Source of the DNA: Lysobacter antibioticus HS124
GTDB taxonomy: Bacteria; Pseudomonadota; Gammaproteobacteria; Xanthomonadales; Xanthomonadaceae
Assembly (NCBI RefSeq): GCF_000336385.2
Contig: NZ_HG424471.1
Span: 1 to 52,925, forward strand
Direction of reading: 5' to 3'
Length of the DNA: 52,925 nucleotides
Each line of letters starts with the position of its first letter. The first letter of the stretch is position 1. The position numbers were made by a program, and so were the translations under genes. Positions 42,649 through 50,963 of the stretch are shown here, piece after piece. The notes beneath the pieces were generated by a model, which saw only the letters and a program-made list of their open reading frames with translations, was not told the origin of the DNA and ran no database searches.

Positions 42649-43458
42649 ATGATCCGTTCCCTGCGTCCGATGCTGACCGGGCTGTCGCTGGCCGTGTTCG
42701 GCCTGGCCCTGCCCACGGCCCACGCCGCCCGCCCGGCCTTCCAGATGCCCTTCCCCTGCGGCCAGACCTGGTACGGCGACACCTACCCCGGCCACGGCCT
42801 GCGCTATGCGGTCGACCTCAACCACAAGCCGCGTCCGCTCAGCGACGCCGACCTCGGCTCGACCGTGGTCGCCTCGGCCAAGGGCGTCGCCCACACCTAC
42901 AACCCGCACCAAGGCACCGGCTACGGCAAGTTGGTGGTGATCGATCACGGCGGCGGCTGGCAGACCTACTACGCCCACCTCAACAGCATCAGCGTCGCCA
43001 ACGGCGCCAGCGTCGAGCAGGGCCAAAAGATCGGCACGCTCGGCAAGACCAGCCGTCCCGGCAACAACATCTCGGCGCATCTGCACTACGAACAGCGGCT
43101 CAACGGCGACGACCAGAAGATCGTCTGGAACGGCTCGACGATCGTTTACGACCAATACGAAGTCGCCTACAAGAGCCGCAACGCCTGCAGCGGCGGCGGA
43201 GGCCATGCCGGCACCGTGCGCACCAGCGGCTCGCCCTTGAACGTGCGTTCCGGCCCGGGCACCGGCTACAGCATCGTCGGTTCGCTCGCCAACGGCGCCG
43301 CCGTCACCATCCGCTGCCAGAAGACCGGCGAGTCGGTGACCGGCACCTATGGCACCAGCAATCTGTGGAACAACGTCGGCGCCGCCGGCAGCAACCGCTA
43401 TATTCCCGACGCCTACACCTACACCGGCTCCGACGGCCGGGTCGCGCCGGATTGCTGA
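42649..43458 (+). CDS. Secreted M23 family metallopeptidase with SH3b domain
   Basis: A 269-residue exported zinc peptidase. Signal peptide 1-26 (ending AHA); M23 domain about 30-170 with H49 and D56 (GHGLRYAVD), H110 (YYAH) and H144/H146 (AHLHYEQ) as zinc and catalytic residues; a short Gly/His linker; and an SH3b domain (about 187-250) with LNVRSGPGTGYSIVGSL. Cysteines near the N-terminus and C-terminus could form disulfides. It should cut peptide cross-bridges in peptidoglycan and is a candidate bacteriolytic enzyme of the kind controlled by Clp in Lysobacter. AGAGG lies upstream of the ATG. Confidence 0.92.
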   Translation: MIRSLRPMLTGLSLAVFGLALPTAHAARPAFQMPFPCGQTWYGDTYPGHGLRYAVDLNHKPRPLSDADLGSTVVASAKGVAHTYNPHQGTGYGKLVVIDHGGGWQTYYAHLNSISVANGASVEQGQKIGTLGKTSRPGNNISAHLHYEQRLNGDDQKIVWNGSTIVYDQYEVAYKSRNACSGGGGHAGTVRTSGSPLNVRSGPGTGYSIVGSLANGAAVTIRCQKTGESVTGTYGTSNLWNNVGAAGSNRYIPDAYTYTGSDGRVAPDC

Positions 43459-43492
43459 TCGCGCCGGGCCCGTCGCAGCGAACGGAGCGCCC

Positions 43493-44419
43493 ATGAGTCC
43501 ACGCAGGTTCGGATTCGCCTTGCTCGCCGCCTTGGCGGCCGGCATCGGCATCGGCCGCCTGCTGCCGCGCGACGACGCCGGTACCGCCGCCACCGTCGCC
43601 GCGACGCCGGCAGCGGCCGCAACGCCCGGCCCTGTTCGCGTCCCCCAGGCGCCGTCGTTCGCGACGGCGCCTGTCGCGGCACGCGGCAGCGAAGACCTCG
43701 ACCGCGCGATCCGCCGCGCCGCGCAGGACCCCGCCCATCTGCGCGAACTGCTGCGCGAATACGCCTTCGCCGCCGACCTCGACCGCCGCGGCGCCCTGCT
43801 CGCGGTGCTGCAGGGCGTGGCCAACGACGAGGTCCTGCAGGCCGGCCGCCGACTCGCCGGCGACGCCGATCCGGCGGTGCGCGACCAAGGCTATGCGTTG
43901 CTGCGCGCGTTCCCGCTCGATCGCGCCGAGGCGCGCGCCGCCATCGCCGACGGCCTGCAGCGCGAAACCGATCCGGCCTTGCTCGCACAGTTGCTCGGCG
44001 GACTGGAACCGGCCGTGCTCGCCGACGAAGACGCCGCCCCTTTGCTGGAACGCGCCGTCGCCCTGACCGGCCACACCGACCCGGCGGTGCGCGCCGGCGC
44101 GGTGCTGCAGTCGGCGCGCTGGAACCGCAGCGGCGACAGCGCCGCCTTGCTCGAACGCGCGCTGCTCGATCCGGCGGCCGACGTCCGCGCCGCCGCGGTC
44201 GCCGGGATCGAAGCCTCCGGCGCACGTACGCCGCGCCTGCGCGACGCCTTGCTCGATCTGGCCGGCGACGCGCGCATCACCACCGAACAACGACGCGCGG
44301 CGCTGTTCGCGCTGCAGCGCTTCGCCCTGGATCGCGCGGACTACGCGCTGTACCGCCAGGCCGAAGCCGGCATCGCCGCGGCCGAAGCCGAGCGCGACGC
44401 CGCCGCGATGCCTCATTGA
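43493..44419 (+). CDS. Exported or anchored HEAT-repeat-like protein
   Basis: A 308-residue protein with one N-terminal hydrophobic segment (RFGFALLAALAAGIGIGRLL), a low-complexity Ala/Thr/Pro linker (about 27-65), then helical repeats of about 30-35 residues (ALLAVLQGVANDEVL.., DPAVRDQGYALLRAF, DPAVRAGAVLQSARW, DPAADVRAAAVAGIEASG) resembling HEAT repeats. GGAG precedes ATG 43493. It starts 34 nt after the M23 peptidase and may be co-expressed with it. It could be an adaptor or chaperone at the inner membrane; function unknown. Confidence 0.8.
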   Translation: MSPRRFGFALLAALAAGIGIGRLLPRDDAGTAATVAATPAAAATPGPVRVPQAPSFATAPVAARGSEDLDRAIRRAAQDPAHLRELLREYAFAADLDRRGALLAVLQGVANDEVLQAGRRLAGDADPAVRDQGYALLRAFPLDRAEARAAIADGLQRETDPALLAQLLGGLEPAVLADEDAAPLLERAVALTGHTDPAVRAGAVLQSARWNRSGDSAALLERALLDPAADVRAAAVAGIEASGARTPRLRDALLDLAGDARITTEQRRAALFALQRFALDRADYALYRQAEAGIAAAEAERDAAAMPH

Positions 44420-44498
44420 GCGGACCGCAAGCCCGGCACTTCCCGCATCGGCGACGGCGCGGCACTCTGGCCGTCCCTCATCGCAGCGGAGCAGCGCC

Positions 44499-44885
44499 AT
44501 GGCCCATCGCAGCCGCCTGGCCGGATTCATCATCGATTGCGAAACCGGCGAGATCGACCAGGCCGCCGAATTCTGGAGCCGCGCGCTCGGCCTGGCCCGG
44601 GTCGAACAGGCCTACGACGGCGACGGCGCGCAGTACGCGCCGCTGGCCGAAGGCCCGGCCGGGCTCAACATCGAAGTACAGATGGTCGATCACCCCTCGC
44701 GCGTGCACCTGGACATCGAAAGCGACGACATCGACGCCGAGGCCGCGCGCCTGGAAGCGTTGGGCGCCACGCGCATCGGCTTCGTCAAGCGCTGGTGGGT
44801 GATGCAGGCGCCGACCGGGCACCGTTTCTGCATCGTGCGCATGAAGCACCCCGAGCGCGACCCGGCGCCCAACCTCTGGGACTGA
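44499..44885 (+). CDS. VOC (glyoxalase/bleomycin-resistance-like) domain protein
   Basis: A 128-residue protein with two beta-alpha-beta-beta-beta modules: GFIIDCETGEIDQAAEFWSRALGL at the start and RVHLDIESDDIDAEAARLEALGATRIG in the second half, ending APTGHRFCIVRMKHPE. Related small VOC proteins bind metals, sequester drugs or have lyase activity. The substrate is unknown. GGAG lies upstream of the ATG. Confidence 0.87.
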   Translation: MAHRSRLAGFIIDCETGEIDQAAEFWSRALGLARVEQAYDGDGAQYAPLAEGPAGLNIEVQMVDHPSRVHLDIESDDIDAEAARLEALGATRIGFVKRWWVMQAPTGHRFCIVRMKHPERDPAPNLWD

Positions 44886-44916
44886 GCCCGGCGTCGAGAG
44901 CGCGTGGTTGCCGCGC

Positions 44917-46029
44917 TCAACCTTCGTCGACCGCGAGCCGGTCGCGGCCCTGCGCCTTGGCCCGGTACAGCGCGCGGTCGGCGCGGTCGAACACCTGCTC
45001 GGGCCGGTCGCGCGCCGGATCGCCGCCGGCGATGCCGATCGACACCGTCAACGCGAACGGCAGCGAAGCGCGCGCCAGGCGCTGGCGGATGCGCTCGCCG
45101 ACTTCGCTCGCGGTCGCCAGATGCGTGCCCGGCAGCACCACCAGGAACTCTTCGCCGCCGAAACGCACCGCCACGTCGCCCTCCCGGATCGACGCGGCGA
45201 CCGCATCGCCGACCGCGCGCAGGGCGCGGTCGCCGAGCAGATGCCCGTAGCGATCGTTGACCTGCTTGAAGTGATCGACGTCGACCAACAGCAAGGTGTA
45301 GGCGGCGTTGCGCAAGGGCTCCATCGCATCCTCGCTGCCCAACAGCTGGCTCAGGGCCGAACGGTTGAGCAGCCCGGTCAGCGCGTCGTGGCGGGCGCTG
45401 TGCTGGAGCAGTTCGTGACGCCGCTGCAGGTCGGCCTGGGCCGACTCCAGTTGCAAGGCGAAAGCTTCGCGCTCGGACAGCAAGCGGCGCTGTTCGATCG
45501 CATAGCGGCGCAGCTCGAACAGGTGCTGCACCTGGCGCGCGATCACCGCCACGCCGTCGCGCTGGGCCGCGCGCAACTCGCGCGGCCGATGGTCGAGCAC
45601 GCACAGCGTGCCGAGGGCGTAACCGTCGGGACTCATCAGCGGCGCACCGGCGTAGAAACGCAGCGGCCGTCCGTCGAGTTTGAGGCCGAGCCCGGCGAAA
45701 CGCGGGTCCTCGGCGGTGTCGGCGATCACCATCAGCCGATCGGGCTCGGCGTCGGCGATCAGCTGGCTGCAGATGCTTTGCGAGCGCAGGCGCTCGGTTT
45801 CGCCCAGGCCGTGGCGCGCCTTGTACCAGATGCGGCCGTTGTCGACCAGGGCGATCGCCGCCGCCGACGCGTCGCACAGCGTCGCCGCCAGCCGCACCAG
45901 ATCGTCGTAGGCCGCCTCCGGCACGCTGTCGAGCAGTTCGTAGCCTTCCAACGCCGATTGCCGCGCCGACTCGTCGTGCGGCTCGGGCAGCAACGGAAAC
46001 GGACTGGGGCGCAGCGGCACGATGGGCAT
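44917..46029 (-). CDS. GAF-GGDEF diguanylate cyclase
   Basis: About 370 residues from ATG 46029. A GAF sensor domain (about 25-170, AAAIALVDNGRIWYKARHGL and FYAGAPLMSPDGYALGTLCVLD), a coiled linker (about 170-210) and a GGDEF domain with the active-site GGEEF at 291-295 and an RxxD inhibitory site at 282-285, five residues upstream. It should make cyclic di-GMP under product feedback. Upstream in-frame ATGs at 46083 and 46101 are alternatives. The product could feed Clp in this organism. It is downstream of the metallo-hydrolase gene on the same strand. Confidence 0.88.
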   Translation of the reverse strand: MPIVPLRPSPFPLLPEPHDESARQSALEGYELLDSVPEAAYDDLVRLAATLCDASAAAIALVDNGRIWYKARHGLGETERLRSQSICSQLIADAEPDRLMVIADTAEDPRFAGLGLKLDGRPLRFYAGAPLMSPDGYALGTLCVLDHRPRELRAAQRDGVAVIARQVQHLFELRRYAIEQRRLLSEREAFALQLESAQADLQRRHELLQHSARHDALTGLLNRSALSQLLGSEDAMEPLRNAAYTLLLVDVDHFKQVNDRYGHLLGDRALRAVGDAVAASIREGDVAVRFGGEEFLVVLPGTHLATASEVGERIRQRLARASLPFALTVSIGIAGGDPARDRPEQVFDRADRALYRAKAQGRDRLAVDEG

Positions 46030-46174
46030 CGGCGGGCCGGACCAGGCGGTGACGGCCACCAGCCTAAGTCGCGCTCGATTCATGTCCTGTGACGATTCCA
46101 TCCGCGAACTGCGACCGGGTCGTCCTCCCGGCTCAGCCGGCGCTGGGATTCGGCGCGGCGTCCGCGCCCGCGGC

Positions 46175-47113
46175 TCAACCGCGATCCAGCCAGACCTGCA
46201 GGCCCTGCGCGTTGAGCTCGATGTCCACCGCCAGGATCGTCCGTACCTGCGACTCGTCCAGGGCGCAGCCGTGGGCACGCACGCGCTGGACATAGTAGTC
46301 GCCCAACTGCGCGACCAGGCGCGCATGGCGGTCGCCGCCGGCGGCCTGCGCGGCGCGGGCGATCGCCACCATCGCGTCGATCTGCACGATCAGTTCCGCG
46401 CCCAGCCGCTGCACGTCGCCGACCGGGCCGTAATGGGTCAGGCGCATGGCCGCGGGATCGCGGGCCAGCAGCGCGCGGATCGAGGCCTTCAAGGGCTCCG
46501 GCTCGAACTGCACCGGCGTGCTGGTCGGCAGGGCGTACGGCCCGCGCGCACTGTCGAACTCGCGATAGGACAGGCCGAAGGTGTCGCCGGTGAACCAACT
46601 GCGGCTGCGCTCGTCCCACAGGCATAGGTGGTGGCGCGCATGACCGGGCGTGTCGACGCATAGCAGCGGCCGTCCGGCGAGTTCCACCGTGCAACCGTCG
46701 CCGGCGCTGACCACCCGCTCGGCCGGCACCGGCACGATGTCGCCGTAGCTGCGCGCCATTTCCTCCGCGCCGTAGACCGCAGTGGCGCCGGCGACCAGGC
46801 GCGCCGGGTCGATCATGTGCGGCGCGCCGCGCGGGTGCACCAGCAGGCGCGCATTCGGCAACTGCCGCATCAGCGCGCCGGCGCCGCCGGCATGGTCGAG
46901 ATGGACGTGGGTCAGGATCAGCCAGTCGACGTCGGCCGGCGCCAGCCCCCGCGCGCCCAGCGCCTGCAACAGCCTGGACACCGAATGCTGGGTGCCGCAG
47001 TCGACGAAGGCGGCGCGGCCGCGCTCGACGATCAGATAGGCCGCGTCGAACGCCGGGCGGTGGAAGCCGGTATCGACGGTGTCGATGCCGTAGTCGGCGG
47101 AGGCTGCGTTCAT
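46175..47113 (-). CDS. Metallo-beta-lactamase-fold hydrolase
   Basis: A 312-residue MBL-fold protein with the zinc motif HVHLDHAGG (H69, H71, D73, H74), CVDTPGHARHHLCL (third metal histidine), WFTGDTF (metal Asp) and LTHYGP near the C-terminal part. It looks like the glyoxalase II/RNase Z-type cytoplasmic hydrolases; no signal peptide. Substrate unknown, perhaps a thioester or lactone. Confidence 0.9.
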   Translation of the reverse strand: MNAASADYGIDTVDTGFHRPAFDAAYLIVERGRAAFVDCGTQHSVSRLLQALGARGLAPADVDWLILTHVHLDHAGGAGALMRQLPNARLLVHPRGAPHMIDPARLVAGATAVYGAEEMARSYGDIVPVPAERVVSAGDGCTVELAGRPLLCVDTPGHARHHLCLWDERSRSWFTGDTFGLSYREFDSARGPYALPTSTPVQFEPEPLKASIRALLARDPAAMRLTHYGPVGDVQRLGAELIVQIDAMVAIARAAQAAGGDRHARLVAQLGDYYVQRVRAHGCALDESQVRTILAVDIELNAQGLQVWLDRG

Positions 47114-47201
47114 GGCGGGGCCTGCGGGAACGAAGGCCCCAGTCTAAGCCGCCACTCGCGGCGCGGCGATGCGACCTGAGTCGAAAGCCCCGCGCTGCGG
47201 C

Positions 47202-47525
47202 TCAATCGCCGTGCGGATAAGCGCGCCGCAGCCAATGCCGGCGCAAGGCCCAGGCCAGGGTCAGCATCGCCAGGAACACGCCGTAGCCGAGCGACGTGGC
47301 CAGGATCTGCGGCCACATCGCACCGTAGTTCGCCCCGGCGTGGGCGTGCGCCCAATGCACCGCGAGCACGAAGGCGCACACCGAGACCATTAGCGACACG
47401 GCGTCGAACAACTGTCGCGCCGGCGTGCGCGGCCGGCGCGGGTACAGCCAAAACAGCGCGCCCAAAATCGCGAACCAGGGCAGGAACAGGATCAGCGCCA
47501 GGTTGAGCTCGACGAAACGGCTCAC
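47202..47525 (-). CDS. Small membrane protein coupled to trpS
   Basis: A 107-residue protein with three predicted helices (about 8-28, 41-62, 73-93) and basic loops (YPRRPRTPAR, RRHWLRRAYPHGD). The GTG start at 47525 overlaps the trpS stop (GTGA), so translation is coupled. No family recognised. The coupling and clean hydrophobic pattern support a real gene. Confidence 0.7.
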   Translation of the reverse strand: MSRFVELNLALILFLPWFAILGALFWLYPRRPRTPARQLFDAVSLMVSVCAFVLAVHWAHAHAGANYGAMWPQILATSLGYGVFLAMLTLAWALRRHWLRRAYPHGD

Positions 47526-48853
47526 GTCGCGGCGCCGGCCTTGGCCGCTTCGGCCTGCGCTTCGGCTTGCACGATCGCCGCCAGCGCGGCCGCGGCCTCC
47601 TCGCGCTGCGCCGGCTGCAGCGGTTCGGCCGCGGCCAGCAGCGCGTCCAGATCGCTGCGGCCGCTCTTGAGCGCGGCGATCAACTGGCCGGCGTCCTTGG
47701 GCGAAGCGAAGCCCTGGCTCTGCACCAGCACCCGGTCGCCGTCGGCGAGCTTGAAATAGAACCGGCCGTCGGCCTCGCGGTATTGCTTGAACACCGGCAG
47801 CGCGCGGCGTGTCTCGGCCGCGGCCGCGGCCGCGCCAGAGGCCTGCGACAGATCGCGCAAGCCCACCGCTTCGCGCAGCTTCTTCATCGAGGCGACGGCG
47901 TAGCGCTCGCGCACTCGCCTGGCGCCGTCGATCAGGATCGCCTCGATCTTCTCCGGCTGCGCCATCAGCGCTTCGTATTTCTCGCGCAGCGGCGCGATCT
48001 CGCGGTCGATACGCTCGAACAGCGCCTGCTTGGCCTCGCCCCAGGCGATGCCGTCGGCGAAGGCCTGGCGCATCGCCGCGGTTTCGTCGGCGCTGGCGAA
48101 GGCCTGGTAGATCTGGAACAGCGCCGAACCCTCGGTCGACTTGGGCTCGCCCGGCGCGCGCGAGTCGGTGACGATCGAATAGATCAGCTTCTTCAGCTGC
48201 TCGCGCGGCGCGAACAGCGGAATGGTGTTGTCGTAGCTCTTGCTCATCTTGCGCCCGTCCAGGCCCGGCAGGGTCGCCACCGCCTCTTCGATCTGCGCTT
48301 CGGGCAGGACGAAATGCTCGCCGTAGAGATGGTTGAAGCGCTGGGCGAAATCGCGCGCCATCTCGATGTGCTGGATCTGGTCGCGGCCGACCGGCACCTT
48401 GTGCGCGTTGAACACCAGGATGTCGGCCGACATCAGCACCGGGTACATGAACAAGCCGGCGGTGATCGCCGCGTCGTCGTCTTCGCCTTCGGCGCGGTTC
48501 TTGTCGACCGCCGCCTTGTAGGCATGGGCGCGGTTGAGGATGCCCTTGCCGGCGACGCAGGTCAGGAACCAGGACAGTTCCGGAATCTCGACGATCTCGC
48601 TCTGCCGGTAGAACCACACCTTGGCCGGGTCCAGGCCGCAGGCCAGCCAGGCCGCGGCGATCTCCAGCGTGGAGCGCTGCACCCGCGCCGGCTCCTGCAC
48701 CTTGATCAGCGCATGCAGGTCGGCGAGGAAGTAAAAGCTTTCCACGCCCGGGGTCAGGCTGGCGGCGACCGCCGGGCGGATCGCGCCGACGTAGTTGCCG
48801 AGGTGCGGGGTGCCGGAGGTGGTGATGCCGGTGAGAACGCGGGTCTGGGTCAT
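47522..48853 (-). CDS. trpS: Tryptophanyl-tRNA synthetase with C-terminal extension
   Basis: Class Ic aminoacyl-tRNA synthetase charging tRNA-Trp. The 443-residue protein has the HIGH-like TPHLGNY (15-21) and KMSKS (202-206), with SADILVFNAHKVPVGRDQIQHIEMARD between. Family members are usually about 335 residues; here an Ala-rich linker (340-350) leads to a further domain (about 354-399) with GRFYFKLADGDRVLVQSQGFASPKDAG, which resembles the DUF1508/YegP fold, and a final helical tail. The extension may be common in Xanthomonadaceae. A TACACT box (48884-48889, minus) is a possible -10. The next gene overlaps by 4 bp. Confidence 0.95.
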   Translation of the reverse strand: MTQTRVLTGITTSGTPHLGNYVGAIRPAVAASLTPGVESFYFLADLHALIKVQEPARVQRSTLEIAAAWLACGLDPAKVWFYRQSEIVEIPELSWFLTCVAGKGILNRAHAYKAAVDKNRAEGEDDDAAITAGLFMYPVLMSADILVFNAHKVPVGRDQIQHIEMARDFAQRFNHLYGEHFVLPEAQIEEAVATLPGLDGRKMSKSYDNTIPLFAPREQLKKLIYSIVTDSRAPGEPKSTEGSALFQIYQAFASADETAAMRQAFADGIAWGEAKQALFERIDREIAPLREKYEALMAQPEKIEAILIDGARRVRERYAVASMKKLREAVGLRDLSQASGAAAAAAETRRALPVFKQYREADGRFYFKLADGDRVLVQSQGFASPKDAGQLIAALKSGRSDLDALLAAAEPLQPAQREEAAAALAAIVQAEAQAEAAKAGAAT

Positions 48854-49099
48854 GGGCGGCGCGGGTGCAACGTGTGGCCGGCCAGTGTACCGCCTGGGCC
48901 GGACCGCGGCGGTGCGCCCTGCCGTGCGAACCGCGGACACGGGGCGCCGGTGCCGCCGCGCCTGGCGCACGCGGGGCTGCCGCAGTCCCAAGTCCGCCCG
49001 GCTGAGCGGCGGCTGACCGCGACCGCCGCGGCGCCGACCGCGCAACCCCGTTGCCGACACTGCCGCGTTCGATCTCACGACCACCCCGGAGACGCCGCC
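48854..49099. other. Intergenic region trpS / envelope protein gene
   Basis: A 246-base divergent spacer. Beyond the trpS -10 candidate nothing is recognised; open frames here are GC-driven shadows. Confidence 0.4.
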
Positions 49100-49921
49100 A
49101 TGTTCCGCTCGCTCGTCCTGCTCGCCGCTGCCGCCCTGACCGCCAGCGCCTGCTCCCCGCTGCACGCACGCCCGCTGGTCGACGTCGCGGTGGTCGACCG
49201 CGACAACGGCGACTGGCTGCCGGCCTGGCCGCACCGCGGCCAGCAGTGGATCGCCGGCACGCCCGGCCATCGCTATTCGGTGCGCCTGACCAACACCAGC
49301 GGCGAACGCGTGCTGGTGGTGTTGTCGGTCGACGGCGTCAACGCCGTCACCGGCCAGACCGCGCATCCGTCCCAGGCCGGCTATGTGCTCGACCCCTGGC
49401 AGTCCACCGAGATCAACGGCTGGCGCAAGTCGCTCGACGACGTCGCCCAGTTCGTGTTCACCGACCTGCCCGACAGCTATGCCGCGCGCACCGGCCGCCC
49501 CGACAACGTCGGCGTGATCGGCGTCGCGGTGTTCGAGGAGTCGCGCCCGGTCTATCGCGAGCCGCGCTATCCCTACCCGGCGCCGGCGCCCTACCCGCCG
49601 TACGCGCGCGACGAAGCGGCCAAGGCCGAACGTCGCGCGGCCGGCAACGCCGCTCCGTCGGCGGCGAGCGAGGCCGCGGCCGACGCCGCCGCGCAATCGA
49701 TCGGCACCGGCCACGGCGCGCGCGAGTGGTCGCCGGTCGGCCAGACCCAGTTCGTGCGCGCCAGCCGTTCGCCGGCGCAAGTGCTGGAACTGCGCTACGA
49801 CGATTACCGTAGCCTGGTCGCGCGCGGCGTGGTGCCGCGCTACCGCGCACCGTACCGCGATCCGCAGCCGCGCGCGTTCCCCAACGGTTTCGTCGCCGAT
49901 CCGCCGTCGCGCGGCTGGTGA
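49100..49921 (+). CDS. Exported protein of unknown function
   Basis: A 273-residue protein with an N-terminal signal (MFRSLVLLAAAALTASAC; the AC could be an imperfect lipobox or a cleavage region). The first 160 residues look like a compact beta-rich domain (VRLTNTSGERVLVVLSVDGVNAVTG, GYVLDPWQSTEINGWRKS, FVFTDLPDSYAARTG, NVGVIGVAVFEE), then a Tyr/Pro-rich segment (YPYPAPAPYPPY) and an Ala-rich helix. It resembles uncharacterised envelope proteins of beta- and gammaproteobacteria. GGAG lies 8 nt before the ATG. A strong bidirectional terminator follows. Confidence 0.75.
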   Translation: MFRSLVLLAAAALTASACSPLHARPLVDVAVVDRDNGDWLPAWPHRGQQWIAGTPGHRYSVRLTNTSGERVLVVLSVDGVNAVTGQTAHPSQAGYVLDPWQSTEINGWRKSLDDVAQFVFTDLPDSYAARTGRPDNVGVIGVAVFEESRPVYREPRYPYPAPAPYPPYARDEAAKAERRAAGNAAPSAASEAAADAAAQSIGTGHGAREWSPVGQTQFVRASRSPAQVLELRYDDYRSLVARGVVPRYRAPYRDPQPRAFPNGFVADPPSRGW

Positions 49922-49934
49922 GGTTGGGGACGCA

Positions 49935-49972
49935 AACGACGAAGGGCCGGACGGATCCGGCCCTTCGTCGTT
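49935..49972. terminator. 17-bp bidirectional terminator
   Basis: AACGACGAAGGGCCGGA pairs perfectly with its complement around loop CGGA, between the exported-protein gene (+) and csbD (-). The tails are short (TCTT on plus). Confidence 0.8.
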
Positions 49973-50015
49973 CTTGGTCGAACCGCAGCGACGTCGCTGC
50001 CGCGGTGCAGCGCGA

Positions 50016-50216
50016 TCAGTTCAAGGTCTTGCCGAAATCGCGCACTTCCTTCTCGGCGCGCTCGCGCTCCCAACCGTAGCGTTCCTGCAGCTTTCCGGCC
50101 AGGTATTCGGAATTGCCTTCGGCGACATCGAACACGTCGTCGGTCAGGTCGCCCCACTTGGCCTGGGCCTTGCCCTTGAGCTGGGTCCACTTGCCGGCAA
50201 TGATGTCTTTGTTCAT
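50016..50216 (-). CDS. CsbD family stress-response protein
   Basis: A 66-residue protein matching the CsbD/YjbJ family: [27 protein letters not shown] at the start and [15 protein letters not shown] near the end. These small hydrophilic helical proteins are induced by general stress; the molecular role is unknown. AAGGAG lies upstream of ATG 50216. Confidence 0.92.
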   Translation of the reverse strand: MNKDIIAGKWTQLKGKAQAKWGDLTDDVFDVAEGNSEYLAGKLQERYGWERERAEKEVRDFGKTLN

Positions 50217-50510
50217 CGTTCGACTCCTTCGTTGGGGGATGTCGATTTCGGCGCGATGCGTGCGTATTGCAGCTGGCGCGCATCCGGGCTTGCCGATATC
50301 GCGTGGCCAGTGTCGCAGCGCATCCGTTCGCGAGCGATCACGATTGCGTTAGCCGGCGATTGACCTCGGTGAACCGGATGAACTCTTCAGCCGCATTCGT
50401 GCGCGGGTTCGCATTCATGACGAGAACGAAGGTGAGGCGCAGCCGCACCTCATGACGCACCCCGGGGATCGGCAGGCGCCCGGCGTTCCACGCATGATCC
50501 GCAGGCAAAG
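50217..50510. other. Region between csbD and entericidin, no gene identified
   Basis: Nothing convincing is seen. A minus-strand stretch around 50340-50450 reads LTFVLVMNANPRTNAAEEFIRFTEVN in one frame, which looks protein-like, but it has no ribosome site and no family is recognised; it could be a gene remnant. Confidence 0.3.
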
Positions 50511-50538
50511 AAAAAGGCCGGATCGCTCCGGCCTTTTT
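50511..50538 (-). terminator. Intrinsic terminator of the entericidin gene
   Basis: AAAAAGGCCGGA/TCCGGCCTTTTT, loop TCGC. On the minus strand it ends in TTTTTCTTT, 24 bases after the stop. Confidence 0.85.
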
Positions 50539-50561
50539 CGTGAGGCATCGCGGCTTGCGGC

Positions 50562-50711
50562 TTACTTGCCGTCGCTCGCCTTCTCGGCGGTCTCCTCGAC
50601 CTTTTCGCCGGCCTTCTGCACGTCCTTGCCGGCGCCGGCGATCGTGTTGCACGCGGACAGGGTGCCCATCGAGAACAGGGCCAGCAGCAACAGGGCAGTC
50701 AAACGCTTCAT
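50562..50711 (-). CDS. Entericidin-family small lipoprotein
   Basis: A 49-residue lipoprotein: signal peptide MKRLTALLLLALFSMGTLSAC with lipobox LSAC, then the family pattern NTIAGAGKDVQKAGEKVEETA. Entericidin A/B form an osmotically regulated toxin-antidote lipoprotein pair in E. coli; most single homologues have no tested role. GGAGATCCC precedes ATG 50711 and an intrinsic terminator follows. It is too short to be found by length-based searching alone. Confidence 0.9.
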   Translation of the reverse strand: MKRLTALLLLALFSMGTLSACNTIAGAGKDVQKAGEKVEETAEKASDGK

Positions 50712-50963
50712 GGGATCTCCTTGAACGGTCTGATTCGAACCGCCGACGACCAAAGCGGATGGTCCGGCTGGGTTCGGTGGGTGGCCGTCGATGAGTGGCC
50801 GGTGCCGGTCGCGCGCTCGTCGCGTCCTGTCGATCATGAGACGCGAGCGAATGTGAAGCCGGCGTGCAATCCGCACCGTCGCCACGACCGGACAAGGCCT
50901 TGCCGCATGCCCTGCCGCGTCGCCGTCAGCCGCGATTCATCGCCGCGGCGGCGACGGCGACCC

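Noticed and set aside
50338-50470. Short minus-strand frame that reads like a protein fragment (LTFVLVMNANPRTNAAEEFIRF)
   Set aside because: No start, ribosome site or recognisable family; kept only as a possible remnant in the intergenic note.
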